Shown here piece after piece: positions 12,049 to 20,290 of a stretch of DNA of 64,000 nucleotides; the first letter of the stretch is position 1; the number at the start of each line of letters is the position of its first letter. A program made the translations under genes and the position numbers. Origin of the DNA: Kitasatospora sp. NBC_01266 (GTDB lineage Bacteria; Actinomycetota; Actinomycetes; Streptomycetales; Streptomycetaceae); NCBI RefSeq assembly GCF_036242395.1, contig NZ_CP108458.1, positions 5,394,001 through 5,458,000 on the forward strand, written 5' to 3'. The notes beneath the pieces are model-generated. The model was not told the origin of the DNA, ran no database searches, and saw only the letters and a program-made list of their open reading frames with translations.

Positions 12049-12078
12049 TTGAGACACCTCTTGTGAGACGGAGTGTCA
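12049..12078 (+). promoter_or_regulatory. Candidate regulatory region before leader peptide
   Basis: Contains TTGAGA as a possible -35, two direct copies of TGAGAC (12050-12055, 12064-12069) and an imperfect inverted repeat TGAGAC-GGAG-TGTCA. The 10-mer TTGAGACACC recurs upstream of hom at 44394. The -10 is not clear. Confidence 0.35.
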
Positions 12079-12095
12079 GCCGCCAGCATGGGGGC

Positions 12096-12179
12096 ATGAC
12101 CTCGCACACGTGGCTGAGCCGTCGACTGGACGTCGACCTGGCGCACGCGTGTTCCGCGATCTGTCACCGCGACCTCTGA
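12096..12179 (+). CDS. Cys-type leader peptide (27 aa)
   Basis: Small frame starting ATG ACC TCG and ending with ...DLAHACSAIC-HRDL. It has the pattern of actinobacterial leader peptides found before sulfur genes: Arg pair, D-V-D-L, then S-A-x-C near the C-terminus. Both Cys codons are TGT, the rare choice in this GC-rich genome, which suits ribosome slowing under cysteine shortage. A second member of the same family occurs at 25502-25579. The next gene (secreted propeller-like protein) starts 113 nt later and has no obvious sulfur role. A GGGGG stretch sits immediately upstream; the ribosome binding site is not ideal. Confidence 0.65.
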   Translation: MTSHTWLSRRLDVDLAHACSAICHRDL

Positions 12180-12292
12180 GTGCGGTGACCCGCTCGGCCG
12201 ATCCTGCCGGGCTGTGACGCGTTCCCGTGGTCGGGCGGGGTGCACCGCTGTGCCGTCGTGCTCCCTCACCCTCACCTGAAACGGGACCTCCC

Positions 12293-13723
12293 ATGCGCTT
12301 CGCGCTGCCCTCGCGGGCTGTCGTCCTCTCCGCCGCCGCCCTGCTGGCGATCGCGGTCGCCGCTCCGGCCTCGGCCGACGCGGACCCGCCGCTGCCGCCG
12401 CAGAACCCCTACGCCGGGCCGGCCGGCACCGCCACCATGCACGGCGACACCGGCTCCTCGGACGCGACGCCGCTGGCCGGCCCGCCGCCCGGCGCGCTGA
12501 CCTCGCACCGTGCCGCGCTCGCCTCGGCCTGCCCCACCGTGCTGGACGGCTCCGACGGCTATCCGGTGGCGCTCTGCACCGCGATCTTCGGGCAGGCCCC
12601 CACCGTGCACCTGCTGGACCCGGCGACCGGCGACTCGATCGCCCAACTGTCCCTCGCCAAGGGCTCGTTGCTCGGCGGCGTCTACGCCTACCTGGACAAC
12701 CAGAACCGGCTCGTGGTGGTCGACGGCAACCGTGACCTGCTGCGGATCGGGCACCACGACGGCACGCTCAGCGTGGACAGCAGTCTCTCGCTGGCCGGCG
12801 CCGTCCCGGCCGGGGACTCGGTGGTCGGCCTGTCGCCCGACTGGCAGGGCCGGGTCTGGTTCGCCACCGCGAACGGCGTGGTCGGCACCGCCGACGAGGC
12901 CACCGGCACCGTGCGGACCCTGGCGCTGCCCGCCGGGGAACAGGTGGCGAACAGCATCTCCACCGTCCCGGGCGGTACGGCGGTGGCCACCACCTCCGCC
13001 CTCTACCTGCTCACGGCCGCCCCCGACGGCACCCCGCAGATCTCCTGGCGCCAGGCCTACGACCGCGGGCCGGGCCGCAAGCCGGGCCAGCTCAGCTGGG
13101 GCACCGGCTCGACGCCGGTCTTCTTCGGCCCGACCACCGGCGCGGACTACGTCGCCATCACCGACAACGCCGTGCCGCACGAGCACCTGCTGGTCTACCG
13201 AGCGGACACCGGCGCCCAGGTCTGCTCGGTGCCGGTGCTGCTCGCCGCCGGGAGCGAGAGCGGGACCGAGAACGCGCCGATCGGCGCCGGGAGCAGCGTC
13301 TTCGTGGCGAGCACCTACGGCTACCCGTACCCGGCGCTGCCCGCCGGGGCGCCGGCCAGCGTGCCCGCCTCGGCCGACTTCGAGGGCGGGATGAGCCGGG
13401 TGGATGTGCGCCCCGACGGCTCGGGCTGCGACCTGAAGTGGGACACCGCGACCCGCTCGGCGGCCGTCCCGCAGCTCACCCTGGGCGACCACCTGATCCA
13501 TACCGTGCTGCGCGAGCCGCTGATCCCGGGCACGGCTGACACCTCGATCCTCGACCCGTACTACTACGCCGAGATCGACCCGCAGACCGGCGCCGTGGTG
13601 CGCACCGCGTTCCTGGGGGCCGGGTTCCTCTTCGACACGCTCCAGATGGTGGGCACCACCGCCCCCGGCGGGGTGGTGTACCAGGGCACCATGACCGGAG
13701 TGGTGCGGATCTCGGCGCCCTGA
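12293..13723 (+). CDS. Secreted propeller-like protein of unknown function
   Basis: 476 residues from the ATG chosen, which opens a clear Sec signal peptide (MRFALPSRAVVLSAAALLA... cleaved near ASA-DADPP). The rest is beta-rich with repeated blades of the type LLDPATGDSIAQLSL, GRVWFATANGVVGT, ALYLLTAAPDG and MSRVDVRPDG, suggestive of a beta-propeller. Four Cys (LASACPTVL, ALCTAIF, AQVCSVP, SGCDLKW) could form disulfides outside the cell. A longer in-frame start (GTG, 66 bp upstream) would bury the signal peptide. It follows a Cys leader peptide and is followed by a hairpin terminator. No catalytic motif recognised. Confidence 0.75.
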   Translation: MRFALPSRAVVLSAAALLAIAVAAPASADADPPLPPQNPYAGPAGTATMHGDTGSSDATPLAGPPPGALTSHRAALASACPTVLDGSDGYPVALCTAIFGQAPTVHLLDPATGDSIAQLSLAKGSLLGGVYAYLDNQNRLVVVDGNRDLLRIGHHDGTLSVDSSLSLAGAVPAGDSVVGLSPDWQGRVWFATANGVVGTADEATGTVRTLALPAGEQVANSISTVPGGTAVATTSALYLLTAAPDGTPQISWRQAYDRGPGRKPGQLSWGTGSTPVFFGPTTGADYVAITDNAVPHEHLLVYRADTGAQVCSVPVLLAAGSESGTENAPIGAGSSVFVASTYGYPYPALPAGAPASVPASADFEGGMSRVDVRPDGSGCDLKWDTATRSAAVPQLTLGDHLIHTVLREPLIPGTADTSILDPYYYAEIDPQTGAVVRTAFLGAGFLFDTLQMVGTTAPGGVVYQGTMTGVVRISAP

Positions 13724-13732
13724 TCGGACGGT

Positions 13733-13755
13733 CGGGCGGGCCGGGCGCCCGCCCG
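13733..13755 (+). terminator. Hairpin terminator
   Basis: 9-bp GC stem (CGGGCGGGC with its complement) and 5-nt loop followed by TTT, 9 bp after the propeller-like gene. Confidence 0.65.
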
Positions 13756-13845
13756 TTTCCGGGGTTTGGTCAACGGCCTTCCAAGGACTCGTGTTTCCGG
13801 GGCGTCGGGCCGCAGCGGTCCGAGGACTCGTGCGACACTGCGCCA

Positions 13846-14373
13846 ATGCCGTCGCTCACTCAGAAAGCCCTGGCCAAGGTGCCGGAGCCGCTGCGCCCCT
13901 TCGTCGTGCAGCACCGCAGTCTGGTGAAGTTCCTCGTGGTGGGCGGCTCGTGCTTCCTGCTGACGCTGGTCATCAACTACGGGCTCAAGCTCACCGTCTG
14001 CCAGAACAAGCCGGTGGTCGCCCTGACCATCGCGACGGCCATCGCGACGGTGTTCTCGTACGTGCTGAACCGGCAGTGGTCGTTCCGGTCGGAGGGCAGC
14101 CACAAGGAGGCCATCCCGTTCTTCGTGGTGAGCGCGCTCGCGGTGGTGGTCAACGACCTCCCGCTGCTGATCAGCCGCTACGTGTTCGACCTGCACACGC
14201 CGCACGTGAGCAAGTTCACCCAGGAGGTCTCCGACTTCCTGAGCGGCATGATCATCGGCACGCTGGTGGCGATGGGCTTCCGCTACTGGGCGATGAAGAG
14301 GTTCGTCTTCACCACCCGGGCCGACTCGGCGAGCGGCAGCTCCGCCGCCGAGCCGGCCGCGCGGGTGCCCTGA
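13846..14373 (+). CDS. GtrA-family membrane protein
   Basis: 175-residue protein with four predicted TM helices, in order LVKFLVVGGSCFLLTLVI, ALTIATAIATVFSYVLN, IPFFVVSALAVVV and SGMIIGTLVAMGF, with the family signature NRQWSFRSEG after TM2 and the terminal RYWAMKRFVF. GtrA proteins are linked to export of polyprenyl-linked sugars. The ATG has no ribosome binding site, so it may be read from a leaderless or very short 5' end. It stands alone. Confidence 0.88.
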   Translation: MPSLTQKALAKVPEPLRPFVVQHRSLVKFLVVGGSCFLLTLVINYGLKLTVCQNKPVVALTIATAIATVFSYVLNRQWSFRSEGSHKEAIPFFVVSALAVVVNDLPLLISRYVFDLHTPHVSKFTQEVSDFLSGMIIGTLVAMGFRYWAMKRFVFTTRADSASGSSAAEPAARVP

Positions 14374-14438
14374 CCTCCGGGTTCCGCCAGCTCCGGGTTC
14401 CGCCGCCGCGCACCCGGCGCCCCTAGGACGGGCCGGCG

Positions 14439-15485
14439 TCAGTCCCGCTCCGGCGGGGCGACCGTCATCCGCCCGCCCCGGGACCGGCTGTGCACCGCGA
14501 GCAGCGAGACCGCCACGCCCACCACCGCCCAGGCCACCAGGACCAGCAGCGGCATGGTGAGCCGGGTGCCGCCCAGGTAGGCGATCGAGCGGGTGGCGCT
14601 GGTCCCCGCGCCGTTCGGCAGCCAGGGGCCGATCGCCCGCCAGAACGGCGGCAGCAGCGGCGGCGGGAAGACCCCGCCCGCGCTCGGATTGCCGAGCACC
14701 ACGAAGATCAGCACCGCGACCCCGATGCCGACCACGTCGAAGAGGCACTCCAGCGCCATTGTGAAGGTGCCGACCGAGAAGACCACCAGGGTGCCCACGC
14801 CCCAGAGGCCGAGGATGCTGCCGGGCAGCGCGTTCAGGATCGGCCCGGCGATCAGCACGCCGCCGAGCCCGGCCACGATCGAGTAGAGCGCCAGCACCGC
14901 GATCCGGATCAGCGCCCGGGCGTGGTTGGCGGGGCGCGCGCCCGCGCTGATCCCGAGGATCGAGGCGACCAGGTAGCCGCCGACGCACCAGCCCACCACC
15001 AGGTAGAACGAGGACAGGCCGTTGGCGTCCCCGCCGGCCAGCGGGGCCACGTCCTGCACCTGGACGGTGCGGCCCTGGTGCTGCTCGACGGCGGTGACGA
15101 TGCTCTGGGCCGCGGTGGCCGCCGACTTCCCGCGCGCGCTGGCGATCAGCAGCGTGTCCTGGGTCCCGTCGGGGTTGACCAGCAGGGCGGCGTAGAGCTG
15201 CTGGTCCTTGATCTGGTGGACCGCGCTCTGCTGGTCACTGACCGGCGTGGCGTGCACCGCCTCGTTCGGCACCTGGTCGAGCGCGCCGATGGCCTGCTGC
15301 TGCGCGGCGGCCGTCGGCGCGACCACCCCGATCGAGAGCCGGTGCGGCTCGGGCTGGTGCAGCGCGCCGATGTAGGAGGTGATGAAGCCCAGCTGGAGCA
15401 GCAGCACCCCGATCACCAGCAAGGCCGCGCGGCCGGTGACGGCGTCCTTCACCTCGTTGACGAACCCTCGGCCCGGATCGGACAT
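14439..15485 (-). CDS. YhgE/Pip-like (DUF3533-type) membrane protein
   Basis: 348 residues. One N-terminal TM helix (ALLVIGVLLLQLGFITSYIGAL), an extracytoplasmic domain of about 110 residues, then five or six TM helices. This is the plan of ABC-2-like DUF3533/YhgE proteins, often linked to drug or phage phenotypes and to envelope stress. It is divergent from the MarR gene. A direct repeat CATTTGAGG/CATTTGGGG and a TGAGGCA heptamer in the shared upstream region suggest that MarR could control it too. Confidence 0.7.
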   Translation of the reverse strand: MSDPGRGFVNEVKDAVTGRAALLVIGVLLLQLGFITSYIGALHQPEPHRLSIGVVAPTAAAQQQAIGALDQVPNEAVHATPVSDQQSAVHQIKDQQLYAALLVNPDGTQDTLLIASARGKSAATAAQSIVTAVEQHQGRTVQVQDVAPLAGGDANGLSSFYLVVGWCVGGYLVASILGISAGARPANHARALIRIAVLALYSIVAGLGGVLIAGPILNALPGSILGLWGVGTLVVFSVGTFTMALECLFDVVGIGVAVLIFVVLGNPSAGGVFPPPLLPPFWRAIGPWLPNGAGTSATRSIAYLGGTRLTMPLLVLVAWAVVGVAVSLLAVHSRSRGGRMTVAPPERD

Positions 15486-15561
15486 CGTCGGTCCCCCTTG
15501 GGAAGCGGCCCTCGAAAAGCGGTCGAAGGCGATAGATCACAACATGACCGTTTCTTCCTAC

Positions 15562-15579
15562 CATTTGAGGCATTTGGGG
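15562..15579. repeat. Tandem 9-mer in divergent promoter region
   Basis: CATTTGAGG followed directly by CATTTGGGG. It includes TGAGGCA, the complement of the heptamer in the MarR-type palindrome at 16225-16239, so it may be a second MarR site for autoregulation. Confidence 0.4.
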
Positions 15580-15658
15580 CACTCCTTCCCGCGCCGGGCT
15601 TGGTGGATACTGATCTCGCGTCGGCGGGCGGCGCCGCGCGGGTGAGTGGCGGGTTGGT

Positions 15659-16138
15659 GTGGTCGAGGATCTGACGGGCAGTGAAGCGGCGTTCCGGGCG
15701 GTGGAGCGCGAGGTCGCGGTGATGTTCCGCCGGGGGCGGGCCCGGTCCGCCGAGATGTCCCGGCTGGTGCATCCCAAGCTGGAGGGCCTGGCCTACAGCC
15801 TGCTCGCCCATCTCAGCGAGGCGGGGCAGGTGCGGGTGACCGATGTCGGCGCGCACTTCGGGGTCGGGAAGGCGACGATCAGCCGGCAGATCAAGGCGCT
15901 GGAGGAACTGGGCCTGGTGGCGCGCGAGTCCGACCCGCTGGACCGGCGGGCCTCGCTGGTCTCGCTCACCGAGGACGGTGCCCGCCGCTACCGCCGGGCG
16001 CACGAGTACCGGATCGCCTCGTTCCGCGCCATGCTCGACAGCTGGGATCCGGCCGAACTCGACCAGTTCGCCCACCTGCTGGCCCGGTTCAACGAGACGG
16101 TGGCCGGCATGAGCCGGTGCGAGGACTGGGAGGAGTAG
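15659..16138 (+). CDS. MarR-family transcriptional regulator
   Basis: 159 residues with the winged-helix pattern VTDVGAHFGVGKATISRQIKALEELGLV and the wing DPLDRRASLVSLTEDG. GTG start; the earlier GTG is out of frame. It directly precedes an MFS multidrug pump, and the 118 bp between them contains a perfect palindrome, so it most likely represses the pump until a drug binds. Divergent from the YhgE-like gene. Confidence 0.9.
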   Translation: MVEDLTGSEAAFRAVEREVAVMFRRGRARSAEMSRLVHPKLEGLAYSLLAHLSEAGQVRVTDVGAHFGVGKATISRQIKALEELGLVARESDPLDRRASLVSLTEDGARRYRRAHEYRIASFRAMLDSWDPAELDQFAHLLARFNETVAGMSRCEDWEE

Positions 16139-16195
16139 CGGGTCGGGACCGGCGTCCGGCGGCGGTCCGGGGTCGGAGGGGAGCCCGCGAAGAAG

Positions 16196-16239
16196 GTTGC
16201 CTAGGTCAAGTATCGAGCCTTATGGTTGCCTCAGGCAAC
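16196..16239 (+). promoter_or_regulatory. MarR-type operators at the MFS promoter
   Basis: GTTGCCT-C-AGGCAAC (16225-16239) is a perfect 15-bp palindrome; an imperfect copy, GTTGCCTAGGTCAA, starts at 16196. A promoter TTGCCT-N18-TATGGT fits the first copy as -35 and a -10 touching the second. The pump start codon is 18 bp downstream. Confidence 0.75.
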
Positions 16240-16256
16240 GATTTCTAAGGACCTCC

Positions 16257-17909
16257 ATGACCAGCAGCCCGTCGGCGCACCCGCACCGCCTCCACCACGG
16301 TGCCGCCGCGCCCGACCGTCCGATGACGCACCGTGAGATCCTCGAAGCGCTCTCCGGGCTGCTGCTCGGCCTCTTCGTCGCGGTCCTCTCCTCCACCATC
16401 GTCTCCAACGCGCTGCCAACCATCCTCAACGACCTGCACGGCGGTGAGTCCGCCTACACCTGGGTGATCACCGCGGCGCTGCTCTCGCTCACCGCCTCCA
16501 CCCCGATCTGGGGCAAGCTCTCCGACCTGGTGAGCAAGAAGCTGCTGGTCCAACTGGCCCTGGTGATCTACATCGTCTCCTCCGCGCTGGCCGGCCTCTC
16601 GCAGAACACCGGTGAGCTGATCGGCTGCCGGGTGCTGCAGGGCCTGGGCGCCGGCGGTGTGGTGGCGCTCGGGCAGATCTGCCTGGCGGCGATGGTGCCG
16701 CCGCGCGAGCGCGGCCGGTACAGCGGCTACTTCGGCGCCGTCTTCGCGCTGGCCACCATCGGCGGACCGCTGATCGGCGGGGTCATCGTGGACACCCACT
16801 GGCTGGGCTGGCGCTGGTGCTTCTACGTCGGCATCCCGTTCTCGGTGATCGCCATCATCGTGCTGCAGCGCACCCTGCACCTGCCGGTGGTGAAGCGGAA
16901 GGCGAAGATCGACTACCGCGGCGCGCTGCTGATCGCGGGCGCGGTCAGCCTGCTGATGGTCTGGGTCACGCTGGCCGGCAAGAACTACGCCTGGGGCTCC
17001 TGGCAGACCGCGGTGATGGTCGGCGGTGGGCTGCTGCTGGTGCTGCTCTTCATCCTGGCGGAGCGCCGGGCGGCCGAGCCGGTGATGCCGCTCAGCCTGT
17101 TCCGCCACCGCACGGTGAGCCTGGCGGCCATCGCCAGCGCCTTCGTGGGCATCGGGATGTACGGCGCCACCACCTTCCTCAGCCAGTACTTCCAGCTGGC
17201 CAAGGAGAAGACGCCGACCATGGCGGGCATCATGACGCTGCCGATGATCGCCGGCCTGGCGCTCGCCTCGGCCGTCGCGGGGCGGCTGATCACCAAGCAC
17301 GGCAGGTGGAAGCGCTACCTGGTGGCCGGCACCTTCCTGCTCGCGCTCGGCTTCTTCCTGCTCGGCACCGCCCGCGCCGACACGAGCTACGGCCTGCTCT
17401 CGCTCTACATGGCCGCCACCGGCATCGGCCTCGGCCTGACCTCGCAGAACCTGGTGCTCGCGGTGCAGAACACGGTGACCGCCAAGGAGATGGGCACCGC
17501 CAGCTCGACGGTGACCTTCTTCCGCAGCATGGGCGGCGCGATGGGCGTCTCGGCGCTGGGCGCGCTGCTCGGCACCCGGGTCACCCACTACCTGACCCAG
17601 AACCTGCTGGCCGCGCACATCCCGCCGGCCGGGGCGAGCGCGCTGTCCGGCGGCGACCTGCCGGACCTGCACACGCTGCCCGCGCCGCTGGTCCCGCTGG
17701 TCACCGACGCCTTCGGGCACGGGGTGGGGACGGTCTTCCTGGTCGCCGCGCCGTTCGCGACGCTGGCCTTCCTGGCGGTGCTGCTGATCCGCGAGGTGCC
17801 GCTGCGCACCGCGTCGGCCGGCGGGCCGACGCCGAGCGACGCGCGGCAGCCGGTCGACGAGCCGGTCGACGCGGTGCGCAGCGAGCCGGTCAGCGAGCCG
17901 ACGGCGTAG
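16257..17909 (+). CDS. MFS multidrug exporter, DHA2 (EmrB/QacA) type, 14 TM
   Basis: 550 residues. The first TM begins at LLLGLFVAVLSSTIVSNALP, with the DHA2 motif around STIVSNALPTI and the motif A loop GKLSDLVSKK; motif C (GPLIGGVIVDTHWLGWRW) follows. Uses the proton gradient to expel drugs. The chosen ATG has AAGGA 5 nt upstream; an in-frame ATG 66 bp later is possible but less likely. The C-terminal tail is Pro/Glu-rich and soluble, and its last 20 bp overlap the convergent small membrane gene. Controlled by the upstream MarR. Confidence 0.93.
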   Translation: MTSSPSAHPHRLHHGAAAPDRPMTHREILEALSGLLLGLFVAVLSSTIVSNALPTILNDLHGGESAYTWVITAALLSLTASTPIWGKLSDLVSKKLLVQLALVIYIVSSALAGLSQNTGELIGCRVLQGLGAGGVVALGQICLAAMVPPRERGRYSGYFGAVFALATIGGPLIGGVIVDTHWLGWRWCFYVGIPFSVIAIIVLQRTLHLPVVKRKAKIDYRGALLIAGAVSLLMVWVTLAGKNYAWGSWQTAVMVGGGLLLVLLFILAERRAAEPVMPLSLFRHRTVSLAAIASAFVGIGMYGATTFLSQYFQLAKEKTPTMAGIMTLPMIAGLALASAVAGRLITKHGRWKRYLVAGTFLLALGFFLLGTARADTSYGLLSLYMAATGIGLGLTSQNLVLAVQNTVTAKEMGTASSTVTFFRSMGGAMGVSALGALLGTRVTHYLTQNLLAAHIPPAGASALSGGDLPDLHTLPAPLVPLVTDAFGHGVGTVFLVAAPFATLAFLAVLLIREVPLRTASAGGPTPSDARQPVDEPVDAVRSEPVSEPTA

Positions 17910-18354
17910 GCAGGGCGGGGAACGGCCCCAGTCCGAAGCAGAGATCGGGCTGGGGTCCGGCACCCGTCAGGGCGAGGAAGCTCAGGTCCGCCTCGGCCAT
18001 GGCCACCAGGCAGCAGAGGAAGCCGACCGCGACGCAGAGCGCGGTGTGCTTCTCGCGCAGCGTCAGCGCCACCGGCAGCCACACCGAGCCGACCAGGCCG
18101 ACCAGCGGGGCCGCCCACGCCGCGACCACCCCGAACAGCGGCAGGCCCGCGGCGGCCCGGCAGGGGTCCTGCGAGCCGTCGGCGTAGTAGTCGGCGCACC
18201 AGAGCGCGCACCAGCTCAGGGCCGGGCCGATGAGCACGGCCAGCACCGGCAGCCAGAGCCGGGGGCCGCCGCCCGGGCCGGCCGGGCGGTCCGCGCCCCG
18301 CGCTGGGTCGGCGGTGCGCACGACGTCCGTCCTGGTGCCGACATCGTTCATCAT
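17890..18354 (-). CDS. Small hypothetical membrane protein
   Basis: 154 residues with an acidic/basic N-terminal tail and three or four hydrophobic segments (WLPVLAVLIGPALSWCALW, LPLFGVVAAWAAPLVGLVGSVWLPVAL, ALCVAVGFLCCLVAMAEA). Several Cys, including a CC pair in the last helix. Starts at tandem ATGATG (three bases apart). Convergent with the MFS gene and overlapping its end by 20 bp. I do not recognise a family. Confidence 0.6.
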   Translation of the reverse strand: MMNDVGTRTDVVRTADPARGADRPAGPGGGPRLWLPVLAVLIGPALSWCALWCADYYADGSQDPCRAAAGLPLFGVVAAWAAPLVGLVGSVWLPVALTLREKHTALCVAVGFLCCLVAMAEADLSFLALTGAGPQPDLCFGLGPFPALPTPSAR

Positions 18355-18431
18355 CGCTTCCCCTCCCCGCTGCCGTCCCGGAAGGCTAGCGGGCGACTGC
18401 TACGGGGTGAGGGGCGGCCGGGGCGGTGCGG

Positions 18432-18478
18432 AACGGCGAAGGCCGCGAGGTGACTTGCACCTCGCGGCCTTCGCCGTT
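18432..18478 (-). terminator. Strong 21-bp hairpin terminator of the pit operon
   Basis: Perfect 21-bp inverted repeat with a 5-nt loop, lying 17 bp after the stop of the small gene downstream of pit. Confidence 0.88.
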
Positions 18479-18494
18479 GTCCTGGTCCGTGACC

Positions 18495-18719
18495 TCAGGC
18501 CGCGATCAGGGTGAGCCCGTAGCCGACCGCCGCCGCGCAGGCGGCGAAGCAGACGCCGGCCCCGGCCAGCGCGGCGGTGCCGCGGCCCGAACCGCTCTCG
18601 ACGGCGGCCTCGCGCCGGCCCAGGGCCAGCACCCCGAGGGCGAAGGCCGCGACCACGGCGACGGTGACCACGAAGCTGACGCCGGCGGTGTCGGCCAGGG
18701 CGCTCCAGTTGATGTGCAT
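18495..18719 (-). CDS. Small membrane protein downstream of pit
   Basis: 74 residues with two TM helices (SFVVTVAVVAAFALGVLAL and GAGVCFAACAAAVGYGLTLI). It begins 11 bp after the pit stop with GAGGGG before its ATG and shares the strong terminator, so it is co-transcribed with the phosphate transporter. A partner role is inferred from position only; no DUF47 Pit-accessory gene is present. Confidence 0.7.
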   Translation of the reverse strand: MHINWSALADTAGVSFVVTVAVVAAFALGVLALGRREAAVESGSGRGTAALAGAGVCFAACAAAVGYGLTLIAA

Positions 18720-18730
18720 GGCAGGGCCCC

Positions 18731-19942
18731 TCAGGCGGCGACGGTGGTGTTCGGGTTGGCGGCGGTGCCGGGCACCGCGACGGGCGTGACGTCGGTGAGC
18801 CCCGGGACCTCGGCGACCGGTGCGACCTCGGGAGTCGCCGGCGCGTCGTTGACGTTGTTCGCGGTCACCGGCTCGCGGCGCGAGAGCAGCCACATCGCGC
18901 CCGCACCGGCCACCAGGGCGGTGCCGACCAGCAGGACGCCCCAGGTGCCCTGGTCGGCCACGAAGGCGGCCGCCCCGGCCACCACGGCGGCGGCCGGCAG
19001 GGTCAGGCCCCAGGTGTAGACCATGCGGCGGGCCATGCTCCAGTGCACCTGGGCCTTCGGGCCGCCCAGGCCCGCGCCCATGATGCCGCCGGAGACCACC
19101 TGCGTGGTGGACAGGCCGTAGCCCATGTGCGTGGAGGTCAGGATCACCGCGGTGGTCGCGGTCTCGGCGGCGAAGCCCTGCGGCGCCTGGACGTCGGTCA
19201 GGCCCTTGCCCATGCTGCGGATGATCCGCCAGCCGCCCATGTAGGTGCCGAGCGCGATGGCCAGGCCGGCGCTGGCGATCACCCAGGTGGGGGGCAGCGC
19301 GTGCTTGGGCAGTGCGCCGACCGAGACCAGGGTCAGGGTGATGATGCCCATGGTCTTCTGGGCGTCGTTGGTGCCGTGGGCCAGCGAGACCAGCGAGGCG
19401 GAGAACATCTGGCCGACCTTGAAGCCCTTGGTGGTGGTCTTCTCGCCGCCGCGCCGGGTGATCAGGTAGGCGGCCTTGGTGGCACCCCAGGCGGCCAGGC
19501 CGGCCACGATCGGGGAGGCGATGGCCGGGATGAGGATCTTGGTGACCACGGTGCTGAAGTTCACGCCGTCGAACCCGACCCCGACGATGGTGGCGCCGAT
19601 CAGGCCGCCGTACAGCGCGTGCGAGGAGCTGGACGGCAGTCCGCGCAGCCAGGTCAGCAGGTTCCAGAGGATCGCGCCGGCCAGTGCGGCGAAGATCACC
19701 GACGGGTGGATGCCCGCCTTCTCGTTGACGATGCCGCCCGAGATGGTGCCGGCCACCTTCACCGAGAGGAAGGCTCCCGCGAAGTTGAGGACCGCGGAGA
19801 TGGCGACGGCGACCTTGGGTCGCAGGGCGCCGGTGGCGATGGACGTGGCCATCGCGTTGGCGGTGTCGTGGAAGCCGTTGGTGAAGTCGAAGGCAAGAGC
19901 GGTGACGATCACCACCGCGACCAGGAACGTGATGTGTTCCAT
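18731..19942 (-). CDS. pit: Low-affinity inorganic phosphate transporter, Pit family
   Basis: 403-residue membrane transporter for metal-phosphate complexes driven by protons. Both Pit signature repeats are seen: FDFTNGFHDTANAMAT near the N-terminus and LAHGTNDAQKTMGI in the middle, with GLPSSSSHALYGG after the first. About ten TM helices and a C-terminal Pro/Thr/Val tail. The ATG is chosen because the TTG two codons earlier gives only two more residues; no clear ribosome binding site is near. A PHO box 69 bp upstream suggests PhoP control. Confidence 0.93.
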   Translation of the reverse strand: MEHITFLVAVVIVTALAFDFTNGFHDTANAMATSIATGALRPKVAVAISAVLNFAGAFLSVKVAGTISGGIVNEKAGIHPSVIFAALAGAILWNLLTWLRGLPSSSSHALYGGLIGATIVGVGFDGVNFSTVVTKILIPAIASPIVAGLAAWGATKAAYLITRRGGEKTTTKGFKVGQMFSASLVSLAHGTNDAQKTMGIITLTLVSVGALPKHALPPTWVIASAGLAIALGTYMGGWRIIRSMGKGLTDVQAPQGFAAETATTAVILTSTHMGYGLSTTQVVSGGIMGAGLGGPKAQVHWSMARRMVYTWGLTLPAAAVVAGAAAFVADQGTWGVLLVGTALVAGAGAMWLLSRREPVTANNVNDAPATPEVAPVAEVPGLTDVTPVAVPGTAANPNTTVAA

Positions 19943-20290
19943 TACCAAACAATCGTCGTAGTAGTCGGACTGTCGTGTTCTTCAGCTGCGTTCAGCGCGA
20001 CCGTAGGGAGGTCGAGTGAACGGGAGGTTAACTGGATCCGGCTTTGTGGATCTGGTTGTGGACTACACCTGTCTACCGAGAGTCTCTCAGGTGCCCTGGC
20101 CTGGTCTTATGCGAACAACGTCCGCTTTGGGGGCAGATTCATGAGATCTGCGTCACGACGGCTTGTCAGCTGAGAATTCATCAGATGCACGGCGGCACCC
20201 TGCCGGATCCGGCCGTTCGCATGGCAGGATCGACGGCGGCCTGTCAACCGCAGCGCCACGGGCGTCATCGAACGAGGGGGAGGCGAGCCG
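19943..20290. other. Intergenic region between pit and the NlpC/P60 gene
   Basis: 348 bp with divergent promoters. Holds the PHO box (separate entry) and a short palindrome GAGAG-T-CTCTC at 20078-20088 inside a wider CACCTG/CAGGTG pair. No c-di-AMP riboswitch pattern is seen before the cell-wall gene. No coding frame with support. Confidence 0.55.
20011..20032 (-). promoter_or_regulatory. PHO box upstream of pit
   Basis: Read on the minus strand, two adjacent 11-bp units GTTAACCTCCC and GTTCACTCGAC, matching the Streptomyces PhoP direct-repeat unit GTTCACCCGGC in its conserved first half. Two units are the minimum PhoP operator. Confidence 0.7.

Noticed and set aside
20100..20290. c-di-AMP (ydaO) riboswitch before the NlpC/P60 gene
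   Set aside because: Such riboswitches are common before cell-wall hydrolase genes in Streptomyces, but the conserved core segments are not seen.
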